Shown: positions 18,693 through 27,174 of the stretch, in pieces
How the letters are laid out: each line of letters starts with the position of its first letter
How positions within the stretch are numbered: the first letter of the stretch is position 1
Assembly: GCF_000718785.1 (NCBI RefSeq)
Contig: NZ_JOCA01000003.1
Span: 310,001-374,000, forward strand
Origin: Streptomyces sp. NRRL WC-3626
GTDB taxonomy: Bacteria; Actinomycetota; Actinomycetes; Streptomycetales; Streptomycetaceae
Reading direction: 5' to 3'
Length of the DNA: 64,000 nucleotides
Notes under the pieces: model-generated
What the model saw: only the letters and a program-made list of their open reading frames with translations
Database searches by the model: none
What the model was told of the DNA's origin: nothing
Made by a program: the position numbers and the translations under genes

Positions 18693-18912
18693 GGCGCGCT
18701 CATCATCGCACCGGTCCACCGGTCGTCGTACGGCAGGTCCGCAAGATGAGGTACGACCGGAAGATCACATCTGCCACAGGGCGCCCCACATACACCGATC
18801 GGCCGCACGACACACCCGCCATATGGGCGGTGTCACGTCAACTGCACGCTTACCGACGGGCACTCAGGGCAATACGTAACGGTATGTCGAGCCGCAGCCA
18901 GGAGGCTGGAGC

Positions 18913-19365
18913 ATGAGCATCTGGTGGTCACTCCATCTGCGCCGCGATGCCGCCAGCGTGCCGCTCGCCCGGCGCCTGCTGCTCGGCACCATGGAGACCG
19001 CGGGCGTCGACCCGGACATCTCCTACGACCTCTCCGTCGCCCTCAGCGAGGCCTGCGCGAACGCCGTGGAGCACGGCGGGGACACCGCGCGGGGCGCCGT
19101 GTCGGAGGCGTACCGGGTGACCGCCTACCTCGACGGCGAGAAGTGCCGCATCGAGGTCGCCGACACCGGTCCCGGCTTTCCCGGCGCGACCGGGAGCCGC
19201 CCCCGGCAGGCGCCGGCCGACGCGGAGCACGGGCGGGGTCTGGGTCTCATCCAGGAGCTCGCCGACCACGTCCACATCGGCAACAAGCCGGGCCGGGGCG
19301 GCACGGTGGTCAGCTTCGACAAGATCCTCAAGTGGCGCGAGGACGCCCCGCTCGTCGCGGTGTAG
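18913..19365 (+). CDS. RsbW-like ATP-binding protein (anti-sigma/serine kinase type)
   Basis: 150 residues, a single GHKL ATPase domain. N box LSEACANAVEHG, G1 box VADTGPGFPG and G2 region HGRGLGLIQELAD are clear. Such stand-alone HATPase proteins are abundant in Streptomyces and act as anti-sigma factors or kinases of STAS antagonists. No partner gene is adjacent. AGGAGG lies 7 bases before the ATG. A perfect 8-bp stem downstream (19369-19398) probably ends transcription. Confidence 0.9.
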   Translation: MSIWWSLHLRRDAASVPLARRLLLGTMETAGVDPDISYDLSVALSEACANAVEHGGDTARGAVSEAYRVTAYLDGEKCRIEVADTGPGFPGATGSRPRQAPADAEHGRGLGLIQELADHVHIGNKPGRGGTVVSFDKILKWREDAPLVAV

Positions 19366-19368
19366 CGA

Positions 19369-19398
19369 AGGCCGGGCACACACGCGTGCACCCGGCCT
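19369..19398. terminator. terminator hairpin between convergent genes
   Basis: AGGCCGGG ... CCCGGCCT with a 14-base loop that can itself pair further (CACGCGTG). Follows the RsbW-like gene by four bases. Confidence 0.6.
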
Positions 19399-19402
19399 CC
19401 GT

Positions 19403-19466
19403 GTCCCCGCGCGTCGGCGTCCCCGCGCGTCGGCGTCCCCGCGCGACGGCGTCCCCGCGCGTCAGC
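19403..19466. repeat. four tandem 16-bp repeats
   Basis: GTCCCCGCGCGTCGGC twice exactly, then two copies with one or two changes. The last copy covers the stop codon of the aminopeptidase gene. Confidence 0.85.
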
Positions 19467-20919
19467 CCTTGAGGCCCGCCATCCACGCCTCGACCTCGTC
19501 CGACCGCCGGGGCAGCCCGTCGGACAGGTTCCGGTTGCCGTCCGCGGTCACCAGGATGTCGTCCTCGATGCGGACGCCGATGCCCCGGTACTCCTCGGGC
19601 ACGGTCAGATCGTCGGCCTGGAAGTACAGGCCGGGCTCGACGGTGAGCACCATGCCGGGCTCCAGCGTGCCGTCGACGTACGTCTCGGTCCGCGCGGCGG
19701 CGCAGTCGTGGACGTCCATGCCGAGCATGTGACCGGTGCCGTGCAGCGTCCAGCGACGCTGCAGGCCGAGCTCCAGCACCCGCTCCACCGGGCCTTCGAC
19801 CAGGCCCCACTCGACGAGCCGCTCGGCCAGCACGCGCTGGGCGGCGTCGTGGAAGTCGCGGTACTTGGCGCCGGGCTTCACCGCCGCGATACCGGCCTCC
19901 TGGGCGTCGTACACGGCGTCGTAGATCTTCTTCTGCAGCTCGCTGTACGCGCCGCTGATCGGCAGCGTGCGCGTGACGTCGGCGGTGTAGTACGTGTGCG
20001 TCTCCACGCCGGCGTCGAGGAGCAGCAGGTCGCCGGAGCGGACCGGTCCGTCGTTGCGCACCCAGTGCAGCGTGCACGCGTGCGGGCCGGCGGCGCAGAT
20101 GGAGCCGTAGCCGACGTCGTTGCCCTCCACGCGGGCGCGCAGGAAGAACGTTCCCTCGATGTAGCGCTCGGAGGTGGCCTCGGCCTTGTCGAGGACCTTC
20201 ACGACGTCCTCGAAGCCGCGCACGGTGGAGTCGACGGCCTTCTGCAGCTCGCCGATCTCGAAGCCGTCCTTGACCAGTCGCGCCTCGGAGAGGAAGACCC
20301 GCAGCTCCTCGTCGCGCTCGGCGGTGACCTTGTCCGTCAGCGCCGCCTCGACGCCGGCGTCGTACCCGCGCACGACCCGCACCGGCCCGGTGGCCTCGCG
20401 CAGCGCGCCGGTCAGCTCGCGGACGTCGGAGGCGGGGATGCCGTAGAGCTGCTCCGCCTCGGTGAGGGAGTGCCGGCGGCCGACCCACAGCTCGCCCTGC
20501 CCGTCCAGCCAGAACTCGCCGTTCTCACGGTCGGAGCGGGGCAGGAGGTAGATCGTCTCCTTGTGGCCGCCGGCCGTGGGCTCCAGGACGAGGACGCCGT
20601 CCTCGGTCTGGTTGCCGGTGAGGTACGCGTACTCGACGGACGCGCGGAAGGCGTACTCCGTGTCGTTCGACCGCGTCTTCAGGTTGCCCGCGGGGACGAC
20701 CAGACGCTCGCCCGGGAAGCGGGCGGAGAGCGCCGCGCGGCGGGCGGCGGTCTCGGCGGCCTGGGGGATCGGCCGCAGGTCGTGCAGCTCGGTGTCGGCC
20801 CAGCCGCTCTTCATGCTCTCGGCAAGCTCGTCGGACACGCCCGGGTACAGGCCGTTCTTGCGCTGCTTGACGGGCTCCTCTTCGGCAGTCTCCGGGGTCT
20901 CCGGCAGCTCCTCCGCCAC
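19462..20919 (-). CDS. pepP: Xaa-Pro aminopeptidase (aminopeptidase P, M24B)
   Basis: 485 residues. An N-terminal creatinase-like domain is followed by a pita-bread metallopeptidase. Metal ligands are visible: Asp in LLLDAGVE, Asp in TADVTRT, His in HGTGHMLGMD, Glu in TVEPGLYF and Glu in VRIEDDI. It removes N-terminal residues before proline. The start is likely GTG at 20919, which stands 6 bases from AGGAGG; the ATG at 20925 abuts the AGGAGG and is a poorer choice. The stop lies inside a 16-bp tandem repeat. Confidence 0.93.
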   Translation of the reverse strand: MAEELPETPETAEEEPVKQRKNGLYPGVSDELAESMKSGWADTELHDLRPIPQAAETAARRAALSARFPGERLVVPAGNLKTRSNDTEYAFRASVEYAYLTGNQTEDGVLVLEPTAGGHKETIYLLPRSDRENGEFWLDGQGELWVGRRHSLTEAEQLYGIPASDVRELTGALREATGPVRVVRGYDAGVEAALTDKVTAERDEELRVFLSEARLVKDGFEIGELQKAVDSTVRGFEDVVKVLDKAEATSERYIEGTFFLRARVEGNDVGYGSICAAGPHACTLHWVRNDGPVRSGDLLLLDAGVETHTYYTADVTRTLPISGAYSELQKKIYDAVYDAQEAGIAAVKPGAKYRDFHDAAQRVLAERLVEWGLVEGPVERVLELGLQRRWTLHGTGHMLGMDVHDCAAARTETYVDGTLEPGMVLTVEPGLYFQADDLTVPEEYRGIGVRIEDDILVTADGNRNLSDGLPRRSDEVEAWMAGLKG

Positions 20920-21020
20920 GGTCATCCTCCTAGGTACGGCACTGGACCACCCCCCATCGTACGGTCGTACGGAATCGGCCGAACGGGGTACGGACCGGTG
21001 GCGCGGAGGGACGGGCGCGG

Positions 21021-22532
21021 CTACTCGAACCGCGCCGCCAGCAGCACGACGTCCTCCCTGGACTCCGCCGTGTCCGCCCCGTCGGACAGCACCGCGCGCA
21101 GGACGTGGTCGGCGACGGCGCCGGGGTCGTGGCGCAGGGCCTTGGGCACCCCCGCCGCGGCCGCGTGCAGCCGGGCGAAGGCGCGGTCGGTCGGGTCGCC
21201 GGTGCGGTGCAGCAGCCCGTCGGTGTACATCAGCACCGTCTCCCCCGGCTCCGCCTGGACCTCCACACTGGGTGCCTCCCAGCAGGCGAGCATGCCCAGG
21301 GGGGCGGAGACCGACGTCTCGACGAACTCGGTGCGGCGCTCGCCGAGCAGCAGCGGCGGACTGTGCCCGGCGCCGGCCAGCGTGATCCGGCGCAGCGCGG
21401 GTTCGCAGTAGCCGAACAGGGCGGTGGCCGACCGGGCGGGTTCGGTGAGCCGGAGCAGCAGCTCCAGGTCCGACAGGACGGCGACGGGGTCCTCGCCCTC
21501 CATCACGGCGTACGCGCGCAGCGACGCCCGCAGCCGTCCCATCGCGGCGACCGCGCTGGGACCCGACCCGGTGACGGAGCCCACGGTGAGTCCGAGTGCG
21601 GCGTCCGGCAGCGGCAGCGCGTCGTACCAGTCGCCGCCCCCGCGCGGGGACGTGCGGTGCCGCGCGGCGAGCTGGACGCCCGGGACCCGGGGCAGCCGGG
21701 AGGGCAGCAGCTCCTCGGCCATCGTGGCCATGCGCACACGTGTGCGCTCGAGTTCGAGGAGTCGTGCCAGGTACTCGGCGCCGTGGCGGACGTACAGGCC
21801 GACGAGGTGGCGCTGGCGCTCCGACGGCTCGGCCGGCTCGTCGTAGAGCCACACCGCGGCGCCCAGTCGCCCGGAGGCCTCGGCGGTGAGGGGGAGGGTG
21901 AAGCTGGCGGCGTAACCGAGGCGGGCGGCGACCTCGCGGTGCCGGGGGTCGAGACCCTTCTCGGCGAACAGATCGGGCTCGGCGACGCCGTCGTCGGTAC
22001 CGGGCAGTCCGTCGAGGATCCTGCCGTACGGCAGTGAGCCGCGCGGCACCGTCTCCAGGTGGCCGAGATCCGCGCGGGCCAGTCCGAGGCCGACGCTGGT
22101 GGCCGGGCCGAGACCGTCGGCGGGCTCCAGGGCGACGAGGCCGCGCCGCGCGCCCACCAGGGCGGCTCCCGCGCGGAGCAGTTCCCGGAGCGCCTCGTCG
22201 AGCGTGTCCGCGCGAGCCAGGCGTTCGGTGAGCTCGTGCAGGGACGTGAGGTCGGAGACCCAGCCGGCGAGGCGGTCCTGGAGCAGCGCGCCCGGCGCGT
22301 GCTGGGGGTTTGCCGCAGGGGCGGGAGAGGTACTCGCGACGGGCGCGACAGTGTGTGCGGGTGAGGGAACCGTTGAATCGATTCCGGCCACTTTCGGAGG
22401 GTGCGGGGCGTTCATGGCGTCCGGCTTTCCGACCGGTACGTACTGCTCAAAAGCATCGCAAACCCCCATGTCATTCTGCGTCGCCGGCAGTGTCTCCACA
22501 TGTACACGTACTCGTGAGGAGATGTCCAGCAT
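21021..22532 (-). CDS. GAF-SpoIIE (PP2C-type) serine phosphatase
   Basis: About 503 residues. A GAF domain (residues about 130-270, following LTSLHELTERLARADTLDEAL) precedes a short linker helix and a SpoIIE/RsbU-type phosphatase domain with GGGDWYDALPL and MYTDGLLHR holding the metal-binding aspartates. Such proteins dephosphorylate STAS antagonists in partner-switching control of sigma factors. The start is uncertain: ATG 22532 (MLDISSRV, weak AGGA upstream) or ATG 22469 (MGVCDAFEQYV). The first 110 residues look disordered. No partner STAS gene is adjacent. Confidence 0.85.
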   Translation of the reverse strand: MLDISSRVRVHVETLPATQNDMGVCDAFEQYVPVGKPDAMNAPHPPKVAGIDSTVPSPAHTVAPVASTSPAPAANPQHAPGALLQDRLAGWVSDLTSLHELTERLARADTLDEALRELLRAGAALVGARRGLVALEPADGLGPATSVGLGLARADLGHLETVPRGSLPYGRILDGLPGTDDGVAEPDLFAEKGLDPRHREVAARLGYAASFTLPLTAEASGRLGAAVWLYDEPAEPSERQRHLVGLYVRHGAEYLARLLELERTRVRMATMAEELLPSRLPRVPGVQLAARHRTSPRGGGDWYDALPLPDAALGLTVGSVTGSGPSAVAAMGRLRASLRAYAVMEGEDPVAVLSDLELLLRLTEPARSATALFGYCEPALRRITLAGAGHSPPLLLGERRTEFVETSVSAPLGMLACWEAPSVEVQAEPGETVLMYTDGLLHRTGDPTDRAFARLHAAAAGVPKALRHDPGAVADHVLRAVLSDGADTAESREDVVLLAARFE

Positions 22533-23037
22533 TGTCCTGCTGGGATTCCTGGTGTCCGTGAGACTGAAGGGAACTCCCGGCGCACCTCTTGCCGAAATGT
22601 GAAGTTGGCTTGAAACTGCCTCAGGGGGAGGCTTATTGCGGTCGACTGGCCTTGCTCGACGGAGCGTCACAGCGGTCGTGATGGGTACGTACTCGGAGAA
22701 GGCCAGGGGTGGTTGGAAACCGCTCGGGAACCTGGCGACGGACCCGGGCGTCTTAACCACCGACGACCGTGCCCCATCCTCCCGTGGCGGAGGCGGAGAG
22801 AAACACGCGCGACGGTAAACGCCAGACTTCGCCACCCCCACGCCACGCCCGTACTTCTGATACACGCAGTATGGGTGGAACGGCCGCGGAGGCAGCCCAT
22901 GCTCGGCCCATAGGGGTTCCCCCTGCCCGACGCGGGGGTGTGATGCGCCAACAGGTACGCACAGTGAAGTGATCGACACATGACGTGATCTGGACCCACG
23001 GTGTTGCCAGGCGTGCAACGGAAAGGAACGAGCGCTC
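22533..23037. other. 505-base divergent intergenic region
   Basis: Contains the promoters of the phosphatase and primase-like genes. The short frames across it have poor codon bias. No operator or repeat that I can support. Confidence 0.4.
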
Positions 23038-23703
23038 ATGCGCGAGATCCTCGGAAGGCGACGCAGGCTCCTGTCCCGGCGCGGCGACGAAGGGCCCGAT
23101 CTGATCGGCGCGGCCCTGACCTTCGCCTCGGACTGGCAGTGGCCCGTACTCCCGGGCGTGGCGGTGGACCCGCAGGACCGGTCCCGCTGCGCCTGCCCCG
23201 ACCCCGAGTGCACGGTGCCGGGTGCCCACCCGTTCGACCCCGGTCTCCTCGCCGCCACGACCGACGCGCGCATGGTGCGCTGGTGGTGGGGCAACCGGCC
23301 GACGGCGCCGATCGTCCTGGCCACCGGAGGCAACGCGCCCTGCGCGGTGTCCCTGCCCGCGCCGGCGGCCGCCCGCGCCCTCGGCGCGCTCGACCGGCGC
23401 GGTATGCGGCTCGGGCCGGTCGTCGCCTCGCCGGCCCGCTGGTCGATCCTGGTGCGGCCGTACTCCATGGAACAGCTGGGTGAGTTGCTGTACGCCAAGG
23501 ACTTCGTCCCCGGCTCCCTCCGTTTCCACGGCGAGGGCGGCTACATCGCGCTGCCTCCGTCGCAGACCGCGCAGGGCGGGATCCACTGGGAGCGGGCGCC
23601 GCTGCCCGGCTCGGCCTCGCCGTGGGTGCCGGACGTGGAGGCGGTGGTGGACGCCGTGGTCGACGCCCTGACCCGTACGGGCGTGAGCGCGCCGGAGCTG
23701 TAG
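23038..23703 (+). CDS. bifunctional primase/polymerase-like protein, catalytic acids not evident
   Basis: 221 residues resembling the N-terminal prim-pol domain of actinobacterial DNA primase/polymerases: ALTFASDWQWPVLPGV, the CxCPDPxC...PGAHP metal-binding-like segment, and ARMVRWWWGNRPTAPIVLATGG. At the place where the DxD catalytic pair should follow the LATG segment, this protein reads CAVSLPAPAAARALG, without acidic residues, so it is probably not an active polymerase. A chromosomal, apparently single-copy Streptomyces protein rather than an obvious plasmid gene. The ATG is preceded by GAAAGGAACGAGCGCTC. Confidence 0.7.
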   Translation: MREILGRRRRLLSRRGDEGPDLIGAALTFASDWQWPVLPGVAVDPQDRSRCACPDPECTVPGAHPFDPGLLAATTDARMVRWWWGNRPTAPIVLATGGNAPCAVSLPAPAAARALGALDRRGMRLGPVVASPARWSILVRPYSMEQLGELLYAKDFVPGSLRFHGEGGYIALPPSQTAQGGIHWERAPLPGSASPWVPDVEAVVDAVVDALTRTGVSAPEL

Positions 23704-23787
23704 GCCGCGCGTCCCGCGCGACGCGTATGCCCCCGGGGCACGGTCCAGGGGCGGTACGCCCCCGCCCGGTACCGACGTCAAACCGCT

Positions 23788-23813
23788 GAACCCCGTCGAC
23801 GCCGGCGGGGTTC
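23788..23813 (+). terminator. terminator hairpin
   Basis: GAACCCCG ... CGGGGTTC, 8-bp perfect stem with a 10-base loop, 85 bases after the primase-like gene. Confidence 0.6.
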
Positions 23814-23941
23814 ACGTCTGCGCGCGGGGCTCGGGGCGCGGCCCCGGAATTCGCCGTCACCGTGCTCCGGGGCGACTCGCTCATGACGACGGGCCGTCGG
23901 CGGTCGACCGCGTTCCGTGAACGGCGGGTGGTACACGAAGA

Positions 23942-23979
23942 CCCGGTTGCTGGCGACGGGGGATGCACCAGCAACCGGG
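23942..23979. ncRNA. strong hairpin, candidate part of a small RNA
   Basis: CCCGGTTGCTGG and CCAGCAACCGGG form a perfect 12-bp stem with a 14-base loop, away from either gene end (239 bases after one stop, 166 before the other). A second terminator follows the upstream gene already, so this stem is not needed for it. Strand unknown. Confidence 0.3.
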
Positions 23980-24096
23980 CTACGGGAACGGTAACAAGAG
24001 ATCGGCGGTTCGCAAATTCGATCTCGGCGTTTCCGGTCACCGACTGGCTTGTCCCCGACGGGAGTTACGCATGGGTCAGGTGGTGCGCGACAGGCC

Positions 24097-24126
24097 GGTT
24101 CCGCCGGCCGGCAAGCCGGCGGAACC
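24097..24126 (-). terminator. terminator hairpin
   Basis: GGTTCCGCCGGC ... GCCGGCGGAACC, 12-bp perfect stem with a 6-base loop, 18 bases past the stop of the SEC-C protein gene. Confidence 0.65.
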
Positions 24127-24144
24127 CCGTCGCGGACCTCCGCC

Positions 24145-25110
24145 TCAGCTGAGCGTGACCTGGCGGTTCGTCAGCCCGCCGCGCGCGCGGCGCTCGTCGG
24201 CGGTCAGCGGCGCGTCCGTGGCCAGCGCGGCGGCGAGCCGCTCGGCGAACTCGGCCGCCGGCTTCTCCACGTCCTCGGCACCGACCGCGCTCGGCAGGTC
24301 CCACACCGGCACGGTGAGGCCGTGAGCGCGGAAGGAACCCACGAGACGGGTGCCCTCGCCGAGCGAGGAGCGTCCCGCCGCGTGCAGCCGCGCGAGAGCG
24401 TCCAGAAGCTGCTCCTCGGGGTACGGCATGACCCACCGCAGATGGTTCTTCTCGGGCGTCTCGCACCAGTACGCCGAGTCCACGCCCGTCAGCTTCACGG
24501 TCGGGATGGCCGCGGCGTTGGCCCGCTCCAGGGAGGCGGTGACATCCGGCGTGGCGTTCTCCGGGTCCGGGACCCAGAACTCGAAGCCGCTGTGCACGAC
24601 CGGCTCGAAAGCGCCCTCGGGGTCGAGCAGATCCTGCAGCCGGACACCGTCGGCGGGGGCGCGCCGGGACTGCACCGGCGTACCCGGGTCGGCGGTGAGC
24701 GCGCGCTGCAGGGTGTCGGCGAGGTCGCGGCTGATGTCGCCGGAGGAGGTGTCGTTCTGCAGGCCGAGCAGGACCGAGCCGTCGTCACGGCGCAGGGCGG
24801 GCCAGGCCATCGGCAGCACCGTGGCCAGCGTGACCGACGGGACGCCCTCGGGCAGGTCCTCCTTGAGCGCCAGCTCGACGGTGGCGGCCGGCACCAGCTC
24901 GCGCAGCGCCACCCAGTCGCACTCGCCCGGCAGGCCCTCGAACGGGCGGTGCACCAGCTCGGTCACCGCGTGCGCGGCCTCACGGCCGTGGCAGGCCTTG
25001 TAGCGGCGGCCGCTGCCGCACGGGCAGGGCTCGCGTGCGCCGACGACCGGGATCTGCCCGTCCGTGAGCTGCGGGCGCTTGGCCTTCGTCTGGGGTCGCT
25101 TCTTGGCCAT
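24145..25110 (-). CDS. SEC-C motif domain protein (DUF5926-like), 321 aa
   Basis: Begins MAKKRPQTKAKRPQ and has a SEC-C type zinc site near the N-terminus, EPCPCGSGRRYKACHG (Cys29, Cys31, Cys40, His41), as at the end of SecA. The remaining 270 residues form an uncharacterised soluble domain ending in VTLS. I recall it as a conserved Streptomyces family of unknown function; the basic N-terminus suggests contact with nucleic acid or ribosome, which is inference. The ATG at 25110 is chosen over an upstream in-frame start because the basic N-terminus is the family start. Confidence 0.82.
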   Translation of the reverse strand: MAKKRPQTKAKRPQLTDGQIPVVGAREPCPCGSGRRYKACHGREAAHAVTELVHRPFEGLPGECDWVALRELVPAATVELALKEDLPEGVPSVTLATVLPMAWPALRRDDGSVLLGLQNDTSSGDISRDLADTLQRALTADPGTPVQSRRAPADGVRLQDLLDPEGAFEPVVHSGFEFWVPDPENATPDVTASLERANAAAIPTVKLTGVDSAYWCETPEKNHLRWVMPYPEEQLLDALARLHAAGRSSLGEGTRLVGSFRAHGLTVPVWDLPSAVGAEDVEKPAAEFAERLAAALATDAPLTADERRARGGLTNRQVTLS

Positions 25111-25185
25111 CGTGGGTGTCTCCCGGTTACGGCTCGTCTCGTACGGGCGCGAGCCTAGCCGTTCATGCCACGGCCGACCGGAACC

Positions 25186-25213
25186 TGTGGACAACGTGCC
25201 GACCTGTGGACAC
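25186..25213 (-). promoter_or_regulatory. two adjacent DnaA-box-like sites
   Basis: TGTGGACAA (25186-25194, perfect box on the minus strand) and TGTGGACAC (25205-25213, one mismatch), 19 bases apart, in the promoter gap of the SEC-C gene. Confidence 0.5.
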
Positions 25214-25242
25214 GGCGAAGACCCCGGAGCGGGGGCCCGCCC

Positions 25243-25995
25243 TCAGCCCACGTCGTCGAAGACGTCCCCGAAGTCCAGCCCGGGCATACGGGAGACGGAC
25301 GGAGCCGTCACGCGCGCGGCGAAGTCCTCGCGCCGGCGCCCGGCGGCCCCGGCGTCCGGGTCGTACACGTCGTCGTGGACGACCACCCACACCGTGACCT
25401 CGCCCGGCACCTCGTCGCGTACGCCCCAGTCGTCGGCCAGCGCCGTGATGATGTTCAGCCCCCGGCCGCCGTGCGCCGTGACCGACGGGGTGGCCGGCGC
25501 CGGGCGGGTCGGGCCGCCCCCGTCCGTGACCTCGACGACGAGCCGTCCGCGCGGATCCACCCGCCACGCGGCCCGTACGTCCCCGTCCCCGGCCAGGGCG
25601 TCGCCGAGCGGCCGGCCGTGCTTGCACGCGTTGCTCAGCAACTCGGACAGGATCAGTACGGCGTCGTCGATGACCGAGTCCGCCACCCCGCCGTCGCTCA
25701 GCTGCGTACGCATCCGGCGCCTTGCCTTCCCCACGCCCGCAGGGCCATGGGGCACGGCCATGCTCGACGACGTGGGCACCTCCTGTGCCACCACCAACGC
25801 CACCCCCGAGACCTCCTTCGCCCACGCCACGGTGTGGATGCCCCATGGGCCCGAACCGGAAACCGGCCGATCCCCGGCCGGTGACGCACTCGAAACGGCC
25901 GAACACGCACCGAACGCGCCGGAGCACACCCCGTAGCCATGTGGCTGGATTTCGTCGCAGTGGCCGAGATGTGAGGATGCGCCGGTTCCGGGCAC
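25243..25995 (-). CDS. RsbW-like ATP-binding protein (HATPase)
   Basis: Up to 250 residues; the GHKL domain starts near residue 75. N box ILSELLSNACKHG, G1 VEVTDGGGPTRP and G2 GGRGLNIITALADDWG are present, and a 40-residue acidic/basic tail follows. Probable anti-sigma factor or serine kinase in a partner-switching module. The start is uncertain: GTG 25995 gives a Cys-containing leader without obvious homology, and later GTG or ATG codons near residue 60-80 are possible. Confidence 0.8.
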   Translation of the reverse strand: MPGTGASSHLGHCDEIQPHGYGVCSGAFGACSAVSSASPAGDRPVSGSGPWGIHTVAWAKEVSGVALVVAQEVPTSSSMAVPHGPAGVGKARRRMRTQLSDGGVADSVIDDAVLILSELLSNACKHGRPLGDALAGDGDVRAAWRVDPRGRLVVEVTDGGGPTRPAPATPSVTAHGGRGLNIITALADDWGVRDEVPGEVTVWVVVHDDVYDPDAGAAGRRREDFAARVTAPSVSRMPGLDFGDVFDDVG

Positions 25996-26055
25996 CGGGT
26001 CAAGACGTGTGCGCGCTACGCCTGGGACGGGCGGGACGGGTGGTGCGCCGCGCGG

Positions 26056-26886
26056 TCAGCGGCCGAGCTGATCGAGCACCGCGCGGGGACGGTTGGTGAT
26101 GAGGGCGTCCACGCCGAGACGCACACAGAGGTCCACGTCCTCCGGCTCGTTCACGGTCCACACGTGCACCTGGTGGCCGGCCTGCTTGAGACGCTCGATG
26201 TACGCGGGGTGGCTGCGCACGATCCGGATCGAGGGCCCCGCGATCCGCACACCGGCGGGCAGCCTCCCGTCGCGCAGCCGCGGCGTGACGAACTGCGTCA
26301 GGTGGACCGTGGGCAGCGTCGGCGAGGCGGCGCGCACGCGGTGCAGCGACCGCGCGGAGAAGCTCATCACGCGCACCGGGGAATCCTCCGCGGCGGCGGG
26401 CGCGTCGAGGCCGAACCGCTTGAGCAGGAGCAGCAGCCGCTCCTCGACCTGACCCGCCCACCGCGTGGGGTGCTTCGTCTCGATCGCCAGCTCGACGCGG
26501 CGCCCGGCGTCGGAGACCAGCCCCAGCAGCCGCTCCAGGGTGAGGACGGAGGTGGCCTCCCGGTCCTCCGGGCGGTGCTCCCAGTCGGGTTCCTCCACGC
26601 GCGGCCCTCCGGCGGGGTCGCGGCTCTTCCAGGAGCCGAAGTCCAGGGCGGCCAGATCGGAGAGCTCGAGCGCCGACACGGCACCGCGGCCGTTGGACGT
26701 ACGGTTGACGCGACGGTCGTGCACGCACACGAGGTGACCGTCGGCGGTCAGACGCACATCGCATTCGAGCGCGTCCGCACCGTCCTCGATCGCTTTGCGG
26801 TACGCGGCCAGCGTGTGCTCGGGGGCGTCCTCGGAGGCTCCGCGATGTGCGACGACCTGGGGCGGGTGCTGTCGTGCGTGGGTCAC
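26056..26886 (-). CDS. glycerophosphodiester phosphodiesterase
   Basis: 276 residues, TIM barrel. The N-terminal catalytic blocks are VVAHRGASEDAPEHTLAAY (His-Arg pair), ECDVRLTADGHLVCVHD (Glu, Asp and the general-acid His) and, in the middle, LAIETKH. It cleaves glycerophosphodiesters to glycerol 3-phosphate and alcohol. No signal peptide, so cytoplasmic. The start is GTG 26886; the frame stays open far upstream over the protease gene but that part is shadow. Confidence 0.92.
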   Translation of the reverse strand: MTHARQHPPQVVAHRGASEDAPEHTLAAYRKAIEDGADALECDVRLTADGHLVCVHDRRVNRTSNGRGAVSALELSDLAALDFGSWKSRDPAGGPRVEEPDWEHRPEDREATSVLTLERLLGLVSDAGRRVELAIETKHPTRWAGQVEERLLLLLKRFGLDAPAAAEDSPVRVMSFSARSLHRVRAASPTLPTVHLTQFVTPRLRDGRLPAGVRIAGPSIRIVRSHPAYIERLKQAGHQVHVWTVNEPEDVDLCVRLGVDALITNRPRAVLDQLGR

Positions 26887-27174
26887 CGCGTCATGGTGCC
26901 ATCGCGCGCGGGCGGACGTTCGCCCGGAGTCGCGTGAACGGTGTCGCCGTCCGGTCGGAGGCATCGAGTGGCGTGCCTTACGTGAGTAATGCCCTATATA
27001 AAGAATGGCCCCGGACCCACAGGAACGGCTTATGGTGCCCTGACGGCCCATGGGAAAAGCTGTCGTCATACAAAGAGACATGCACAGCTGTATCGCGCCG
27101 GCTCGTGGACGGGCGTGAACGAGCGTGACCGAGTGCGACCCGAAAACAACAGCCGTGGACCGAGGAGAGAAGCT
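26887..27174. promoter_or_regulatory. divergent promoter region with an A/T-rich core
   Basis: 288 bases between the phosphodiesterase and the protease. The segment from about 26975 to 27090, with TGCCCTATATAAAG near 26990, is unusually A/T-rich for this chromosome and probably holds the protease promoter and long leader. No consensus assigned. Confidence 0.35.

Larger units (their letters stand above)
23704..24144. other. 441-base gap with three strong hairpins
   Basis: Between convergent genes. It holds the stem at 23788-23813 (terminator of the upstream gene), a 12-bp perfect stem at 23942-23979 and another 12-bp perfect stem at 24097-24126 (terminator of the SEC-C gene). The middle part is relatively A/T-rich for this DNA. 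A small structured RNA from about 23930 to 24130 is possible. Confidence 0.5.
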
